DNA of 64,000 bases from an uncultured Lachnospiraceae bacterium (lineage in GTDB: Bacteria > Bacillota > Clostridia > Lachnospirales > Lachnospiraceae): positions 1 through 64,000 of the forward strand of contig CAJURT010000006.1 of NCBI GenBank assembly GCA_910588875.1, read 5' to 3'. Of the stretch, positions 50,581 through 59,570 are shown piece after piece; position 1 is the first letter of the stretch, and each line of letters starts with the position of its first letter. The notes under the pieces were generated by a model. It worked only from the letters and a program-made list of their open reading frames with translations, was not told the DNA's origin and ran no database searches. The position numbers were made by a program, and so were the translations under genes.

Positions 50581-52203
50581 TTATCCCCCCGCCCTTCTCT
50601 CTGCCCGGTATTCCCTGGGATTACACCCCTGCAGCTTGCGGAATACGAAACTGAAATAATGGGAATCCTTATACCCCACTTCCTTCGCGATCTCACCGGA
50701 GGTTTTGTCCGTCTGCCTCAGCAGCTTTTTGGCCTTCTCGATCCGCTTTTCCGTCACATATTCGATAAATGTTTTCTGCATATTCTGGCTGAATATGCTG
50801 CTGAGATAATTGGGGCTCATGCCGGTCTGCTCCGCCACCTGGCTTAAGGAAAGGGTCTCCTGGTCATAATGACTGTCTATATAGCCCAACGCCCGTTTAA
50901 ACTGTTTTTTCCCCTGATAATTGTTGATCTGGTCACGTATTCTCATGGCAATCTGCAGCATCCCCACAAAATACGGAAAGATATCTTCTTCGCTGTCCGG
51001 TATCTTCGGTATAATGCCTTCCATTTCCTCCTGGTATTTCTCCTGATCCACCCGGATAGACTTTAAAAATGTAACCACTGCCACCCGGATATTAAAGAAT
51101 ACATACCCCCTAAACATCCGGGATTTCAGGCCGTTCCCGATATTGCCAAGATAAGATTCCACAAAATTATGGATCTCGCTTTCTTCCCCCTGGGAAAGGA
51201 AATCCCGGATCACTTCCGGATCCATCTGCATGAAATCCACATTGCTGACCCCCTTCTCCTCCTGGTCAGACAGATAGGCAGCCAGGGTTTTTTCGGTCAG
51301 CACATGGGTACCTGGCAGGATGAACCGGTAGGCAAAATAATGGTTGGCATCCACATAGCACTGGGGAAGCATGCTAAGCCGTTCCACCTGCTTCCCCACA
51401 GCCACATACCATCCCATATGGGCCTCCTCCAAAGCACAGAGGCGGCGGATATGATCCAGGCCGCTCTCCACCGCCTCCTCCAAATGGGCGCCTTCCCCCT
51501 TCACCAGCACGCCGTAGCTGCTGACATTAAGCCGGAACAAGACAAACTGCGGATGACGCAAAAAATAATGAAGCACCTCATCCTGCTTCCTCATAAAACG
51601 TTCCCGGTTCTCCCTTGAAGGCTGATCCTCCTTTTCAAATAACGTAAAAATCATCAGACTATAGCAGGAAGCCGCGATCTGCAGAGAGAGCCTGGCTGCC
51701 TCCTCGTAGATTTCCTTTACCGACATTTTCCCGTCCAGGAGTTTTTCAAAAAAGCGCCGCAGGGGAAACTGCTCAAACTCCTGCATCTCGTCCTGAAACC
51801 GGGCCTGGTAGTCCTTCTGTTCCACATCCTGGCCGATCTTCTCCTTCAGTTCCAGCAGCACATTCCTCAGGGCTGCCCTGGTAATAGGCTTGAGCAAGTA
51901 CTGGTCCACCCCCACCACGATAGCCTGGCGGGCATATTCAAAATCATCATACCCGCTGATAATAATGATCCTCGTCCTGGGGAATTCCTCCTTCACAATC
52001 TCACTGAGGGAAAGCCCGTCCATAAAGGGCATCTTGATGTCCGTGATCAGCACATCCGGCTTCAGCTTCCGGATCAGGGGGAGGGCCATCTCCCCGTCCG
52101 CAGCATCCCCCACAAACTGAAAGCCGTATTGCTCCCAAGGGATTTTATCACGGAGCCCCTCCCGTATGACACTCTCATCTTCTACCAGGAATACTCTTAG
52201 CAT
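50581..52203 (-). CDS. AraC-type response regulator, YesN family
   Basis: Two-component response regulator of 540 residues. N-terminal receiver with the acidic pair Glu8-Asp9, phosphoacceptor Asp55 in DVLITDIKMPFMDGL and a Lys in YLLKPI near 108. A central linker of about 300 residues with no clear motif follows. The C-terminal 100 residues are an AraC double helix-turn-helix (ETLSLSQVAEQTGMSPNYLSSIFSQNM; TSGEIAKEVGYKDSHYFSFVFRKLQGCNPREYR). It is encoded with a sensor kinase and a sugar-binding lipoprotein, one base after the latter. The expected target is the neighbouring arabinose importer operon. Confidence 0.93.
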   Translation of the reverse strand: MLRVFLVEDESVIREGLRDKIPWEQYGFQFVGDAADGEMALPLIRKLKPDVLITDIKMPFMDGLSLSEIVKEEFPRTRIIIISGYDDFEYARQAIVVGVDQYLLKPITRAALRNVLLELKEKIGQDVEQKDYQARFQDEMQEFEQFPLRRFFEKLLDGKMSVKEIYEEAARLSLQIAASCYSLMIFTLFEKEDQPSRENRERFMRKQDEVLHYFLRHPQFVLFRLNVSSYGVLVKGEGAHLEEAVESGLDHIRRLCALEEAHMGWYVAVGKQVERLSMLPQCYVDANHYFAYRFILPGTHVLTEKTLAAYLSDQEEKGVSNVDFMQMDPEVIRDFLSQGEESEIHNFVESYLGNIGNGLKSRMFRGYVFFNIRVAVVTFLKSIRVDQEKYQEEMEGIIPKIPDSEEDIFPYFVGMLQIAMRIRDQINNYQGKKQFKRALGYIDSHYDQETLSLSQVAEQTGMSPNYLSSIFSQNMQKTFIEYVTEKRIEKAKKLLRQTDKTSGEIAKEVGYKDSHYFSFVFRKLQGCNPREYRAERRAGG

Positions 52204-52204
52204 C

Positions 52205-53230
52205 TCACTCTTCCTCCAGCCTTTCCCTCACATTCTCTGCCGTAAATACCTGCTCCTCCACAAAATTCAGCTTTGCCACATTCTCATGGTTCTCCATCCT
52301 GCGGATCACTTCTGCCACATACTCACCCTGGTTCGGGTTGCACTCCACATCCGCTGTAATGCTTCCTTCCTCCACCAGCTTTAAAGCATTTTTCACCGCA
52401 TCAAAGGAAATCACGATAATATCCCCGTCTTCCCCGGCCTTTTTCCCAGACTTGCGGATCGCCTCCAGGGCCCCGAAGGTCATATCATCATTCTGGGAAA
52501 TCAGCACATCGATATTCTCATATTTGCGCAGCAGGCGTTCCATCTCCTCCTGGCCCTTTGCCGTCGTGAACTCCGCATCCACCTGTTCTAAAATATTCCA
52601 GTTTTTATGCTCTTCTGCCACAGACAAAAACCCTCTGCTCCTCCCGATGGCTGAAGTGGAGCCTTCTGTCCCCTGGAGGACTACAATATGGATGCTTTCC
52701 TCCTGCCTTCCCTGCCTTTTTAAGCATTCTTCCAGAGCCTCCCCTGCCAGCCTTCCCTCATTCACAAAATCCGGCCCAATCCAGGCCACATATAGGGAAT
52801 CGTCACGGACTTTCACCTTCCGGTCAATCAGGATCACCGGGATCCCGGCCTCCTTTGCCTCCAGCAGCACCGTATCCCAGCCCCTTTCCGTAATGGGAGA
52901 AAATGCAATATAATCCACTCTCTGGGAAATAAAACTCCTCAATGCCTTAATCTGGTTCTCCTGTTTCTGCCTGGCATTTTTAAAAATCAGGAAATAACCG
53001 TTTTCCTTGGTGAAAACCCTCTGGATAGAAGCCGTGTTGGCAGTCCTCCACACTGACTCGCTGCCGATCTGGGATACTCCGACCACAATCAGGTTATCAT
53101 CTGGTACCGTCTCCCCCTCCATTTCCCCTTCTGCCGGGGAGCCTCCTGCACAGCCGCCCATAAGTATCACGGCAAAAAGCAGCCAAATGGAAAGCCAGCC
53201 TCTCCTCTTTATGGATCCCAACCATCTCAT
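52205..53230 (-). CDS. Sugar-binding sensory lipoprotein, YtfQ/XylFII-like
   Basis: Secreted lipoprotein of 341 residues: basic start, hydrophobic helix and lipobox LMGGC at residues 23-27. The mature part is a family 4 sugar-binding protein, very YtfQ-like: SQIGSESVWRTANTASIQ, KQENQIKALRSFISQRVDYIAFSPITERGWDTVLLEAKEAGIPVILIDRKV, ISQNDDMTFGALEAIRKSG. It is encoded between the sensor kinase and response regulator, not with permeases, so it is probably an extracellular sensor that presents the sugar to the kinase, as XylFII does for LytS in Clostridium beijerinckii. Start may also be GTG 53239 or ATG 53263; I prefer 53230 because it gives a normal signal peptide. Confidence 0.88.
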   Translation of the reverse strand: MRWLGSIKRRGWLSIWLLFAVILMGGCAGGSPAEGEMEGETVPDDNLIVVGVSQIGSESVWRTANTASIQRVFTKENGYFLIFKNARQKQENQIKALRSFISQRVDYIAFSPITERGWDTVLLEAKEAGIPVILIDRKVKVRDDSLYVAWIGPDFVNEGRLAGEALEECLKRQGRQEESIHIVVLQGTEGSTSAIGRSRGFLSVAEEHKNWNILEQVDAEFTTAKGQEEMERLLRKYENIDVLISQNDDMTFGALEAIRKSGKKAGEDGDIIVISFDAVKNALKLVEEGSITADVECNPNQGEYVAEVIRRMENHENVAKLNFVEEQVFTAENVRERLEEE

Positions 53231-53263
53231 CCCTTGCACTTTTCCTCCTCTTCCTGCAGACAT

Positions 53264-54769
53264 TCACCCTTTTTGAACGGCTATATCCTTTTTTATTGCC
53301 GGGATTGTCAGTTCCACCCTTGTTCCCTTTCCCTTTTCTGACTGGATCTTCATCCCGTACTCCGGCCCAAAATGGATATGGATCCGCTCGTTTACATTGG
53401 CCAGCCCAAACCCTTTATCTGCCTCTTTGCAGGGACGTTCCATATCCTCCCTCAGCTGCTGCAGATCCTCCGGATCCATCCCCACACCGTTGTCGCTGAC
53501 TGTCAGTCTCAGGTTTTCCCCTTCTTTTTTGCCTGTAATATGGATATGCCCTTTGGCACGCTTATACTTGATCCCATGATAGAGGGCGTTTTCCACCAGG
53601 GGCTGCAGGGTCAGCTTTAAAATCTGATAATCATAAAGCAATGGATCTATCCGGATGTCATACTCCAGGATATCCCGGTAGCGTACTGCCTGGATTTCCA
53701 GATAGCTGCTGATGTGCTCCTTCTCCTCCTTTAAGGAGATCAGTTCCCTCCCCTTACTGAGCACCAGGCGGAAAAAATCGGACAGCGCCACCACCATCTC
53801 CACCGCCTCCTCCTCCTGGTTCCCTTCAATCAGCCAGACAATGGTGTCCAGGGTATTGTACAGAAAGTGCGGGTTGATCTGTTCCTGTAAAAGACGCAGA
53901 TCCAGCCATCTCATCCTCTGCTCATCCTCCTTGGTCTTTTGGATCAGGGCCTGCATTTTTTCAGCCATATCATTGAAGCTGTGGGACAGGCTTTCAATCT
54001 CGTCCCCTGAACCAACGCTGGCACGGGTGCCGAAATCCCCGGCCCCGATCTTCTGCGTGGCTTCATGCAGCGCCTTTACCGGGCGTAAAATCCCCCCGGT
54101 AACCACAAAAGCCATGGCAATGGTAAAGGCCACTAAAATCACCACCAAAAATCCGCAGATAATAATAAAATTCAGGATCTGGCGATGGAGGTTCTCTGTA
54201 ACCTCCTCCATACTTTTCGTCTGGTAATAAATATAATACTGGATGTTTTCCTGAATCAGTTCTGTAAGGATGTAGATATTATTGTCCAGTTCCTCAATAT
54301 TTTTGTCATACCTTCCCCCGATCCTGACATTATCCAGGATATCATCCACCCGCTTCTGGAGAGTATCGATATTGCGTATCAGGCTTTCCAGCCACCCTCT
54401 GCTCTCCGGTTCCGTGGTAATATCCATCAGGCGCCCAAAATCCATCCTCAATTCTCCAATCAGCATGTATGGATCCTTCAGTGTCCCGTCCTCGCGGATA
54501 TTCTCATAGTCCACATAGCCCACCACCAGCTTATACAAACTCTCATCCATCTCTTCCTTAAAATTCAGATTGTAATTGTTGGCAATGGTCATATTGCTTA
54601 CGATCTTATCATAAGTCCTGCTATAGTTCGTCATGGAAACCAGCAGCACCACCGCCAAGATCAAAAAAGGCAGCATAGCCGCCACTGACAACATAAGAAT
54701 CTTTTTTCCGATAGAAAATTGCATGGCACCCCTGCCAGGATTCCCTTGGCCAAAAATAGAAATGTTCAT
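53264..54769 (-). CDS. Membrane sensor histidine kinase, LytS/YesM family
   Basis: Sensor kinase of about 501 residues. A first helix (IGKKILMLSVAAMLPFLILAVVLLVSM) is followed by an extracytoplasmic helical domain of about 160 residues, a second helix (QILNFIIICGFLVVILVAFTIAMAFVV), a HAMP domain (GGILRPVKALHEATQKIGAGDFGTRASV), the His-kinase block with the phospho-His in LLQEQINPHFLYNTLDTI, and an ATPase domain (LTLQPLVENALYHGIKYKRAKG; VSDNGVGMDPEDLQQ; GFGLANVNERI). Start placed at 54769 (AGGG upstream); ATG 54724 and 54835 are alternatives. First gene of the three-gene sensor operon. Confidence 0.92.
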   Translation of the reverse strand: MNISIFGQGNPGRGAMQFSIGKKILMLSVAAMLPFLILAVVLLVSMTNYSRTYDKIVSNMTIANNYNLNFKEEMDESLYKLVVGYVDYENIREDGTLKDPYMLIGELRMDFGRLMDITTEPESRGWLESLIRNIDTLQKRVDDILDNVRIGGRYDKNIEELDNNIYILTELIQENIQYYIYYQTKSMEEVTENLHRQILNFIIICGFLVVILVAFTIAMAFVVTGGILRPVKALHEATQKIGAGDFGTRASVGSGDEIESLSHSFNDMAEKMQALIQKTKEDEQRMRWLDLRLLQEQINPHFLYNTLDTIVWLIEGNQEEEAVEMVVALSDFFRLVLSKGRELISLKEEKEHISSYLEIQAVRYRDILEYDIRIDPLLYDYQILKLTLQPLVENALYHGIKYKRAKGHIHITGKKEGENLRLTVSDNGVGMDPEDLQQLREDMERPCKEADKGFGLANVNERIHIHFGPEYGMKIQSEKGKGTRVELTIPAIKKDIAVQKG

Positions 54770-54874
54770 CTCTTTTCCCTGTTTAAATTTGAAGCGTGAT
54801 CCAATAAGCCCCACACCTTTCCTCCAGGCTTTCATATGATAAAATATGGTATCTGTTATTTATGGAGGTTGCCT

Positions 54875-55648
54875 ATGAAACCCAAGCTAGAGGCATGCGG
54901 GGTCAGCTACGCTTACCACTCACCGGAAGGCGAGACCCCTGCCCTTTCCCATATATCCTTTTCCGTCCCCACCGGGGAATTCCTGGCCGTAGTCGGCCCT
55001 TCCGGCTGCGGCAAATCCACATTGCTCTCCCTTCTCTGCGGGCTGATCGAGCCTGAGGAGGGTTCCATCCTCATCGACGGGGTTCCCGTGGGCGACGAGC
55101 ACTCCGGCATCGGCTACATGCTGCAAAAAGACCATCTTCTTGAATGGAGGACGATCTACGGCAATGTGTCCCTGGGGCTGGAAATCCAGAAAAAGCTGAA
55201 CTCCGGCGCATGCCGGCGCCTGGACGGCATGCTGCAGTCCTATGGGCTTGGGGGCTTTGAGTCCGCACACCCCCGGGAACTTTCCGGCGGGATGCGCCAG
55301 AGGGCGGCCCTGATCCGCACCCTCGCCTTAAAACCGGATCTCCTTCTTTTGGATGAGCCTTTCTCTGCCTTAGATTACCAGACCCGCCTGTCTGTCTGTG
55401 ACGATATCAGCGGCATCATCCGCAGCACCGGAAAAACGGCCATATTAATCACCCATGACCTGTCCGAGGCCATCAGCGTAGCCGACCGGATCCTGGTTCT
55501 CTCCCACCGGCCCGGCAAAATAAAGGCTGTTCTGCCCATATCTTTCTCACCGGAATTTGACAGCCCCTTAAAGCGCAGGAATGCCCCCGAGTTTTCCGCA
55601 TATTTTAACCAGGTATGGGGATTGCTCCAAAAAGAACAGGGCAGTTAA
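54875..55648 (+). CDS. ABC transporter ATP-binding protein, SsuB/TauB-like
   Basis: Single ABC ATPase of 257 residues of the nitrate/sulfonate/taurine importer type. Walker A GPSGCGKSTLLSLLCGL, Q-loop YMLQKDHLLEWRTIYGNV, signature LSGGMRQRAALIRTLAL, Walker B DLLLLDEPFSALD, H-loop LITHDLSEAISVADRI. The YMLQKDHLLEWRT pattern is characteristic of this subgroup. No permease or binding protein gene lies beside it, so it is an orphan here. GGAGG six bases before the ATG at 54875 fixes the start; a longer frame from 54836 is rejected. Convergent with mscL. Confidence 0.9.
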   Translation: MKPKLEACGVSYAYHSPEGETPALSHISFSVPTGEFLAVVGPSGCGKSTLLSLLCGLIEPEEGSILIDGVPVGDEHSGIGYMLQKDHLLEWRTIYGNVSLGLEIQKKLNSGACRRLDGMLQSYGLGGFESAHPRELSGGMRQRAALIRTLALKPDLLLLDEPFSALDYQTRLSVCDDISGIIRSTGKTAILITHDLSEAISVADRILVLSHRPGKIKAVLPISFSPEFDSPLKRRNAPEFSAYFNQVWGLLQKEQGS

Positions 55649-55664
55649 AGGCTTTTTTATTCCC

Positions 55665-56075
55665 TTACTCTTCCTCCGGCAGCTGGGAAGTGCAGAACCT
55701 GCATCGTGTTGCCTCCAGGGGAATTTCACTCTTACAGAAGGGGCAAATCTTAACGGCAGGGGCAGCCGGAGGCGCCTCCTCCTTCTTTTTTCCCAGCCCT
55801 GCCGCCTTGTTCACTACCTTCATCAGGCAGAATAAAATAAATGCCATGATAATAAAGTTCACCACAGAAGACAAAAAGGAAGAGACAAACCCTGCCGCAT
55901 CCTGCAGAGAATACATCTCATGGCCTGTGCACATATTCAAAACCGGGTTGATAAAATTGTCTGTCAGGGAGGTGACGATTCCTGAAAACGCGCCGCCAAT
56001 AATAACACCTACTGCCATATCCATCACATTTCCCCGTAAGGCAAATGCCCGGAATTCCTCTATAAATTTTCTCAT
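55665..56075 (-). CDS. mscL: Large-conductance mechanosensitive channel with C-terminal zinc ribbon
   Basis: Channel that opens on membrane stretch to protect against hypo-osmotic shock, 136 residues. N-terminal amphipathic helix MRKFIEEFRAFALRGNVMDMAVGVIIGGAF and the first pore helix are nearly textbook; second helix SVVNFIIMAFILFCLMKVVNKAA. In place of the usual helical tail, an Ala/Pro/Glu linker leads to a zinc-ribbon: Cys111, Cys114, Cys125, Cys128 (CPFC and CRFC). The ribbon is cytoplasmic. It follows argD by 23 bases on the same strand and may be transcribed with the arginine genes, although no functional link is known. Confidence 0.94.
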   Translation of the reverse strand: MRKFIEEFRAFALRGNVMDMAVGVIIGGAFSGIVTSLTDNFINPVLNMCTGHEMYSLQDAAGFVSSFLSSVVNFIIMAFILFCLMKVVNKAAGLGKKKEEAPPAAPAVKICPFCKSEIPLEATRCRFCTSQLPEEE

Positions 56076-56098
56076 CAGGTACCTCCTGCTTTTTTCTT

Positions 56099-57310
56099 TT
56101 ACTGGGGGCCTGGAATATGGGTAGCCTCAATCGCTGCCCCCAGGCGCTTTACCATCTCATCCACATCTTCCTTTTCAATAACCAGAGGCGGTACAAAACG
56201 GATGATATTGCTTCCTGCGCTGATAAGGATCAGCCTCTCCTTTTGCAGCGCATGGCTGACCAGCGGCGCCACCGGGCCCGTAAATTCCAGCCCCTGAATA
56301 AGCCCCTTTCCCCGGTGCGCCTGCACGCATCCATACCGGGCTGCCACCTCCTCTAAGCGTTTCCACAGATAGTCCCCCACATCCTGTACATGCCCTACGA
56401 TATTTTTCCTTTCAAATATATCCAGCACCTTTGCAGCGGCGGCGCATACAAACGGGTTACCCCCGTAGGTCGTCCCATGGTCTCCCGGCACGATTGCCGA
56501 GGCTGCCTTCCCCCAGGCCAGGAATGCCCCTATCGGCACTCCGTTGCCAAGTGCCTTGGCCACGGACATGGCATCCGGCTTCACACCGTACCCCTGCCAG
56601 GCAAACATATGGCCGCTCCTCCCCATGCCGCACTGGATCTCATCCAGCAATAACAGCGCCTCATGCTCATCGCACAGGGCCCGTACCCCTGCCAGGAATT
56701 CCTCCGTGGCCGGATAGATGCCGCCTTCCCCCTGGATCGTCTCCATAATCACTGCGCATGTTTTCCCGCTCCACACTGCTTTCACGCTGTCCAGGTCATT
56801 GAATAGGGCAAAACGCACCCCGGGAACCAGCGGTGCAAAAGGTTCCTGGTAATGGTCGTTCCCTGTCACGGAAAGGGCCCCCAGCGTCCTGCCATGGAAG
56901 GAATGCTTCATAGCAATAATCTCGTAATCCGGTGCCATCCCTTTATCAAAGGCATACCGCTTGGCAATCTTCAAAAGCCCCTCGATGGCCTCCGCGCCGC
57001 TGTTGGTGAAAAACACCTTTTCCATGCCAGATACCTTCAGAAGCTTTTCCCCTGCCTCAATCGACGGCACATTATAAAACAGGTTGGAGGTGTGGCAAAG
57101 CCTGTCCACCTGCCCCTTCATCGCCGCCTTCAGTTCCCCGCAGCTATATCCCAATCCCATAACGGCAATCCCCGCCCCGAAATCAAGATACTCCTGCCCG
57201 TCCGTATCATACAGGCACACGCCCTCCCCATGGTCAAACACCACCGGAAAACGGTTATACACCTTATAAAAGGCCTCCTCCGCCCGGTCGATATACTGCT
57301 GTTTCTCCAT
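56099..57310 (-). CDS. argD: Acetylornithine aminotransferase
   Basis: PLP enzyme of arginine synthesis converting N-acetylglutamate semialdehyde to N-acetylornithine, 403 residues. Class III aminotransferase features: FTNSGAEAIEGLLKIAKRYA, HSFHGRTLGALSVTG, ETIQGEGGIYPA, LLLLDEIQCGMGRSG and the PLP Lys252 in SVAKALGNGVPIGAF. It is the last arg gene of the cluster, 24 bases after argB. Succinyl-ornithine or GABA aminotransferases have similar folds, but the context settles argD. Confidence 0.96.
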   Translation of the reverse strand: MEKQQYIDRAEEAFYKVYNRFPVVFDHGEGVCLYDTDGQEYLDFGAGIAVMGLGYSCGELKAAMKGQVDRLCHTSNLFYNVPSIEAGEKLLKVSGMEKVFFTNSGAEAIEGLLKIAKRYAFDKGMAPDYEIIAMKHSFHGRTLGALSVTGNDHYQEPFAPLVPGVRFALFNDLDSVKAVWSGKTCAVIMETIQGEGGIYPATEEFLAGVRALCDEHEALLLLDEIQCGMGRSGHMFAWQGYGVKPDAMSVAKALGNGVPIGAFLAWGKAASAIVPGDHGTTYGGNPFVCAAAAKVLDIFERKNIVGHVQDVGDYLWKRLEEVAARYGCVQAHRGKGLIQGLEFTGPVAPLVSHALQKERLILISAGSNIIRFVPPLVIEKEDVDEMVKRLGAAIEATHIPGPQ

Positions 57311-57334
57311 CTCTCCTATCCTTCCTTTCCTGCT

Positions 57335-58234
57335 TCACTGCCCGGGATGGTAGTACCGCTCATCCCCGTCCCGCAAAATCGCCGTCCCAATGCCCTTGTT
57401 GGTAAAAATCTCCAGCAGCAGGCAATGGGAAATCCGGCCGTCCAGGATATGGACCCGGTTCACCCCGTTTTGGATCGCGTCAATGCAGCTTTGCAGCTTG
57501 GGCAGCATCCCGCCCCCCAAACTCCCGCCATCCACAAAGGCCTGGGCTTCATCCACAGTAATCTCCGATATCAGGGAACCTTTATCCTCAAAATCCCGGT
57601 AAACCCCTTCCACATCCGTCAAAAACGCCAGTTTCTCCGCCTTCACCGCCCTGGCAATTGCACAGGCCGCGTCATCCGCATTAATGTTGTAACTCAGGAA
57701 ATCCTCATCAAAACCAATCGGGCAGATAATCGGCAGAAAATCCTTTTCCAGAAGGTCATAAATAACCTTGGGATTCACCTCCGTGATCTCCCCCACAAAG
57801 CCGATATCCTCCCCGCCGGAAAACTTTTTCCTGCACTTTAGCATCATGCCGTCCTTGCCGCTGATGCCCACTGCCTTGACTCCCAGTTCATTGACCAGCT
57901 GCACCAGGCTTTTGTTCACCTTGTTAAGAACCATCTCGGCAATCTCCATGGTGGGCCCGTCCGTCACCCGCAGCCCATTCACAAAATGGGGCTCCATGCC
58001 CACCTTATTCACCCACCTGCTGATCTCCTTGCCGCCGCCGTGGACGATAATCGGCTTAAAACCCACCAGCTTCAAAAGAACCACATCCTGGATCACATGA
58101 TGCTTCAGTTCCTCGTCCACCATGGCGCTGCCGCCATACTTTACCACAATAATCTTCCGGTTAAACCGCTGGATATAAGGGAGCGCCTCAATCAGCACCT
58201 CCGCCTTCTGCATAATGCCCTGATCCATTTCCAT
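57335..58234 (-). CDS. argB: Acetylglutamate kinase
   Basis: Amino acid kinase of 299 residues phosphorylating N-acetylglutamate. KIIVVKYGGSAMVDEELKH, the substrate loop IIVHGGGKEISRWVNKVGMEPHFVNGLRVTD and the ATP-side NINADDAACAIARAVKAEKLAFLTDVEGVY and GSLGGGMLPKLQSCIDAIQNGVNRVHILDGR are hallmarks. The long N-terminal helix (QKAEVLIEALPYIQRF) is the type found in arginine-inhibited hexameric enzymes, so feedback control by arginine is likely. GAGGAGG precedes the ATG at 58234; the longer frame from 58282 would overlap argJ's stop. Confidence 0.96.
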   Translation of the reverse strand: MEMDQGIMQKAEVLIEALPYIQRFNRKIIVVKYGGSAMVDEELKHHVIQDVVLLKLVGFKPIIVHGGGKEISRWVNKVGMEPHFVNGLRVTDGPTMEIAEMVLNKVNKSLVQLVNELGVKAVGISGKDGMMLKCRKKFSGGEDIGFVGEITEVNPKVIYDLLEKDFLPIICPIGFDEDFLSYNINADDAACAIARAVKAEKLAFLTDVEGVYRDFEDKGSLISEITVDEAQAFVDGGSLGGGMLPKLQSCIDAIQNGVNRVHILDGRISHCLLLEIFTNKGIGTAILRDGDERYYHPGQ

Positions 58235-58262
58235 AATCATCCTCCTCAATCCGTATTCTGGC

Positions 58263-59486
58263 CTATGACCGGTAATCCGCATTAATCTTCACATAGTCAA
58301 AGGTCAGGTCACATCCCCAGGCCGTGGCTGCGGCATCCCCCATCTTTATATCTGCAACCGCCGTCACTTCCGGCTGGGATAAAATCTTCGTCGCCTCCTC
58401 CTCACTGTAGGGAAGGGCCACCCCATTCTCAATGATCTGCAGCCTGCCTGCCGCGCTCTCAAAGAACAGATCCACCCTTTCCGGGTCAAACTGCGCCCCG
58501 GAATATCCCATGGCACAGAGAATCCTTCCCCAGTTGGCATCATGGCCGAAAACCGCAGCCTTGGTAAGGTTTGAAGTAATGACAGACTTTGCAAGGGTAA
58601 CTGCCTGGGCCTTGCTCTCTGCCCCCACTACCTTCACCTCAAACAGTGCCGTGCAGCCCTCACCGTCCCCTGCCATCTTTTTGGCCAATGTCTCGTTCAC
58701 CATATTCAGCGCCTGGCAAAATGCCTCATAGTCTGCATTCTTCTCCCTGATCTCCTGGTTTCCTGCCATTCCGTTGGCCAGCAGCAGCACCGTGTCATTC
58801 GTGGAAGTATCCCCGTCCACCGAAATCATATTGTAGGTATCCTTGATGTCCTCACTCAATGCCTCCTGCAAAAGTTCCTTTGAGATAGCCAGGTCTGTGG
58901 TCACAAACGACAGCATCGTACACATATTGGGGTGGATCATCCCGGATCCCTTACACATGCCGCCCACCGTAACCGTTTTCCCGCCGATCTCCACCTGCAC
59001 CGCTGCCTCTTTCTTCTTCGTGTCCGTGGTCATGATTGCCTGGGCTGCCGCCCTGCCGCTCTCCAGCCCCCCGTCCAGCATCGGAGCCATCTTCTCCACC
59101 CCTGCCCTGATCCGTTCCATGGGCAGCTGCATCCCGATCACCCCGGTGGAAGCCACCAGCACTGCCTCCTCTGGCACTCCCAGCACTGCCGATGCCGCCC
59201 GGGCTGTCTCCCTGCAGTATCCATATCCCTCCACGCCTGTGCAGGCATTGGCAATCCCTGCATTGACCACCACCGCCTGGGCAAAGGGCGATTCTTTTAC
59301 AACCATCTGATCCCATTTCACCGGCGCCGCTTTCACTACATTTGTCGTAAAAGTCCCTGCTGCCCGGCAGGGCGCTTCACTGAAAATCAGCGCCATGTCC
59401 TGCCGCCCCTGGTATTTGATCCCCGCAGCCACTGAGGCTGCACAAAACCCCTTCGCCGCGGTCACGCCGCCCTCAATCCTTTTCAT
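58263..59486 (-). CDS. argJ: Bifunctional ornithine acetyltransferase/N-acetylglutamate synthase
   Basis: Self-cleaving enzyme of 407 residues that recycles the acetyl group from N-acetylornithine to glutamate. The autoproteolysis site is Cys189-Thr190 in HPNMCTMLSFVTTD; Thr190 becomes the nucleophile of the beta chain. Most family members have Ala before the Thr, here Cys. TGVIGMQLPMERI and AVFGHDANWGRILCAMGYSGA are conserved. Whether it also makes N-acetylglutamate from acetyl-CoA cannot be seen; no argA is present, though a GNAT gene is adjacent. AAGGAG before the ATG at 59486. Confidence 0.95.
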   Translation of the reverse strand: MKRIEGGVTAAKGFCAASVAAGIKYQGRQDMALIFSEAPCRAAGTFTTNVVKAAPVKWDQMVVKESPFAQAVVVNAGIANACTGVEGYGYCRETARAASAVLGVPEEAVLVASTGVIGMQLPMERIRAGVEKMAPMLDGGLESGRAAAQAIMTTDTKKKEAAVQVEIGGKTVTVGGMCKGSGMIHPNMCTMLSFVTTDLAISKELLQEALSEDIKDTYNMISVDGDTSTNDTVLLLANGMAGNQEIREKNADYEAFCQALNMVNETLAKKMAGDGEGCTALFEVKVVGAESKAQAVTLAKSVITSNLTKAAVFGHDANWGRILCAMGYSGAQFDPERVDLFFESAAGRLQIIENGVALPYSEEEATKILSQPEVTAVADIKMGDAAATAWGCDLTFDYVKINADYRS

Positions 59487-59570
59487 GCTCTCTCTCCTTT
59501 TGTTTTTTCGTTCCAAAACAGACCACCCGCAATTTGTCCTGCCCCTCCCGCAAGCACTGGCAGGACTGCC

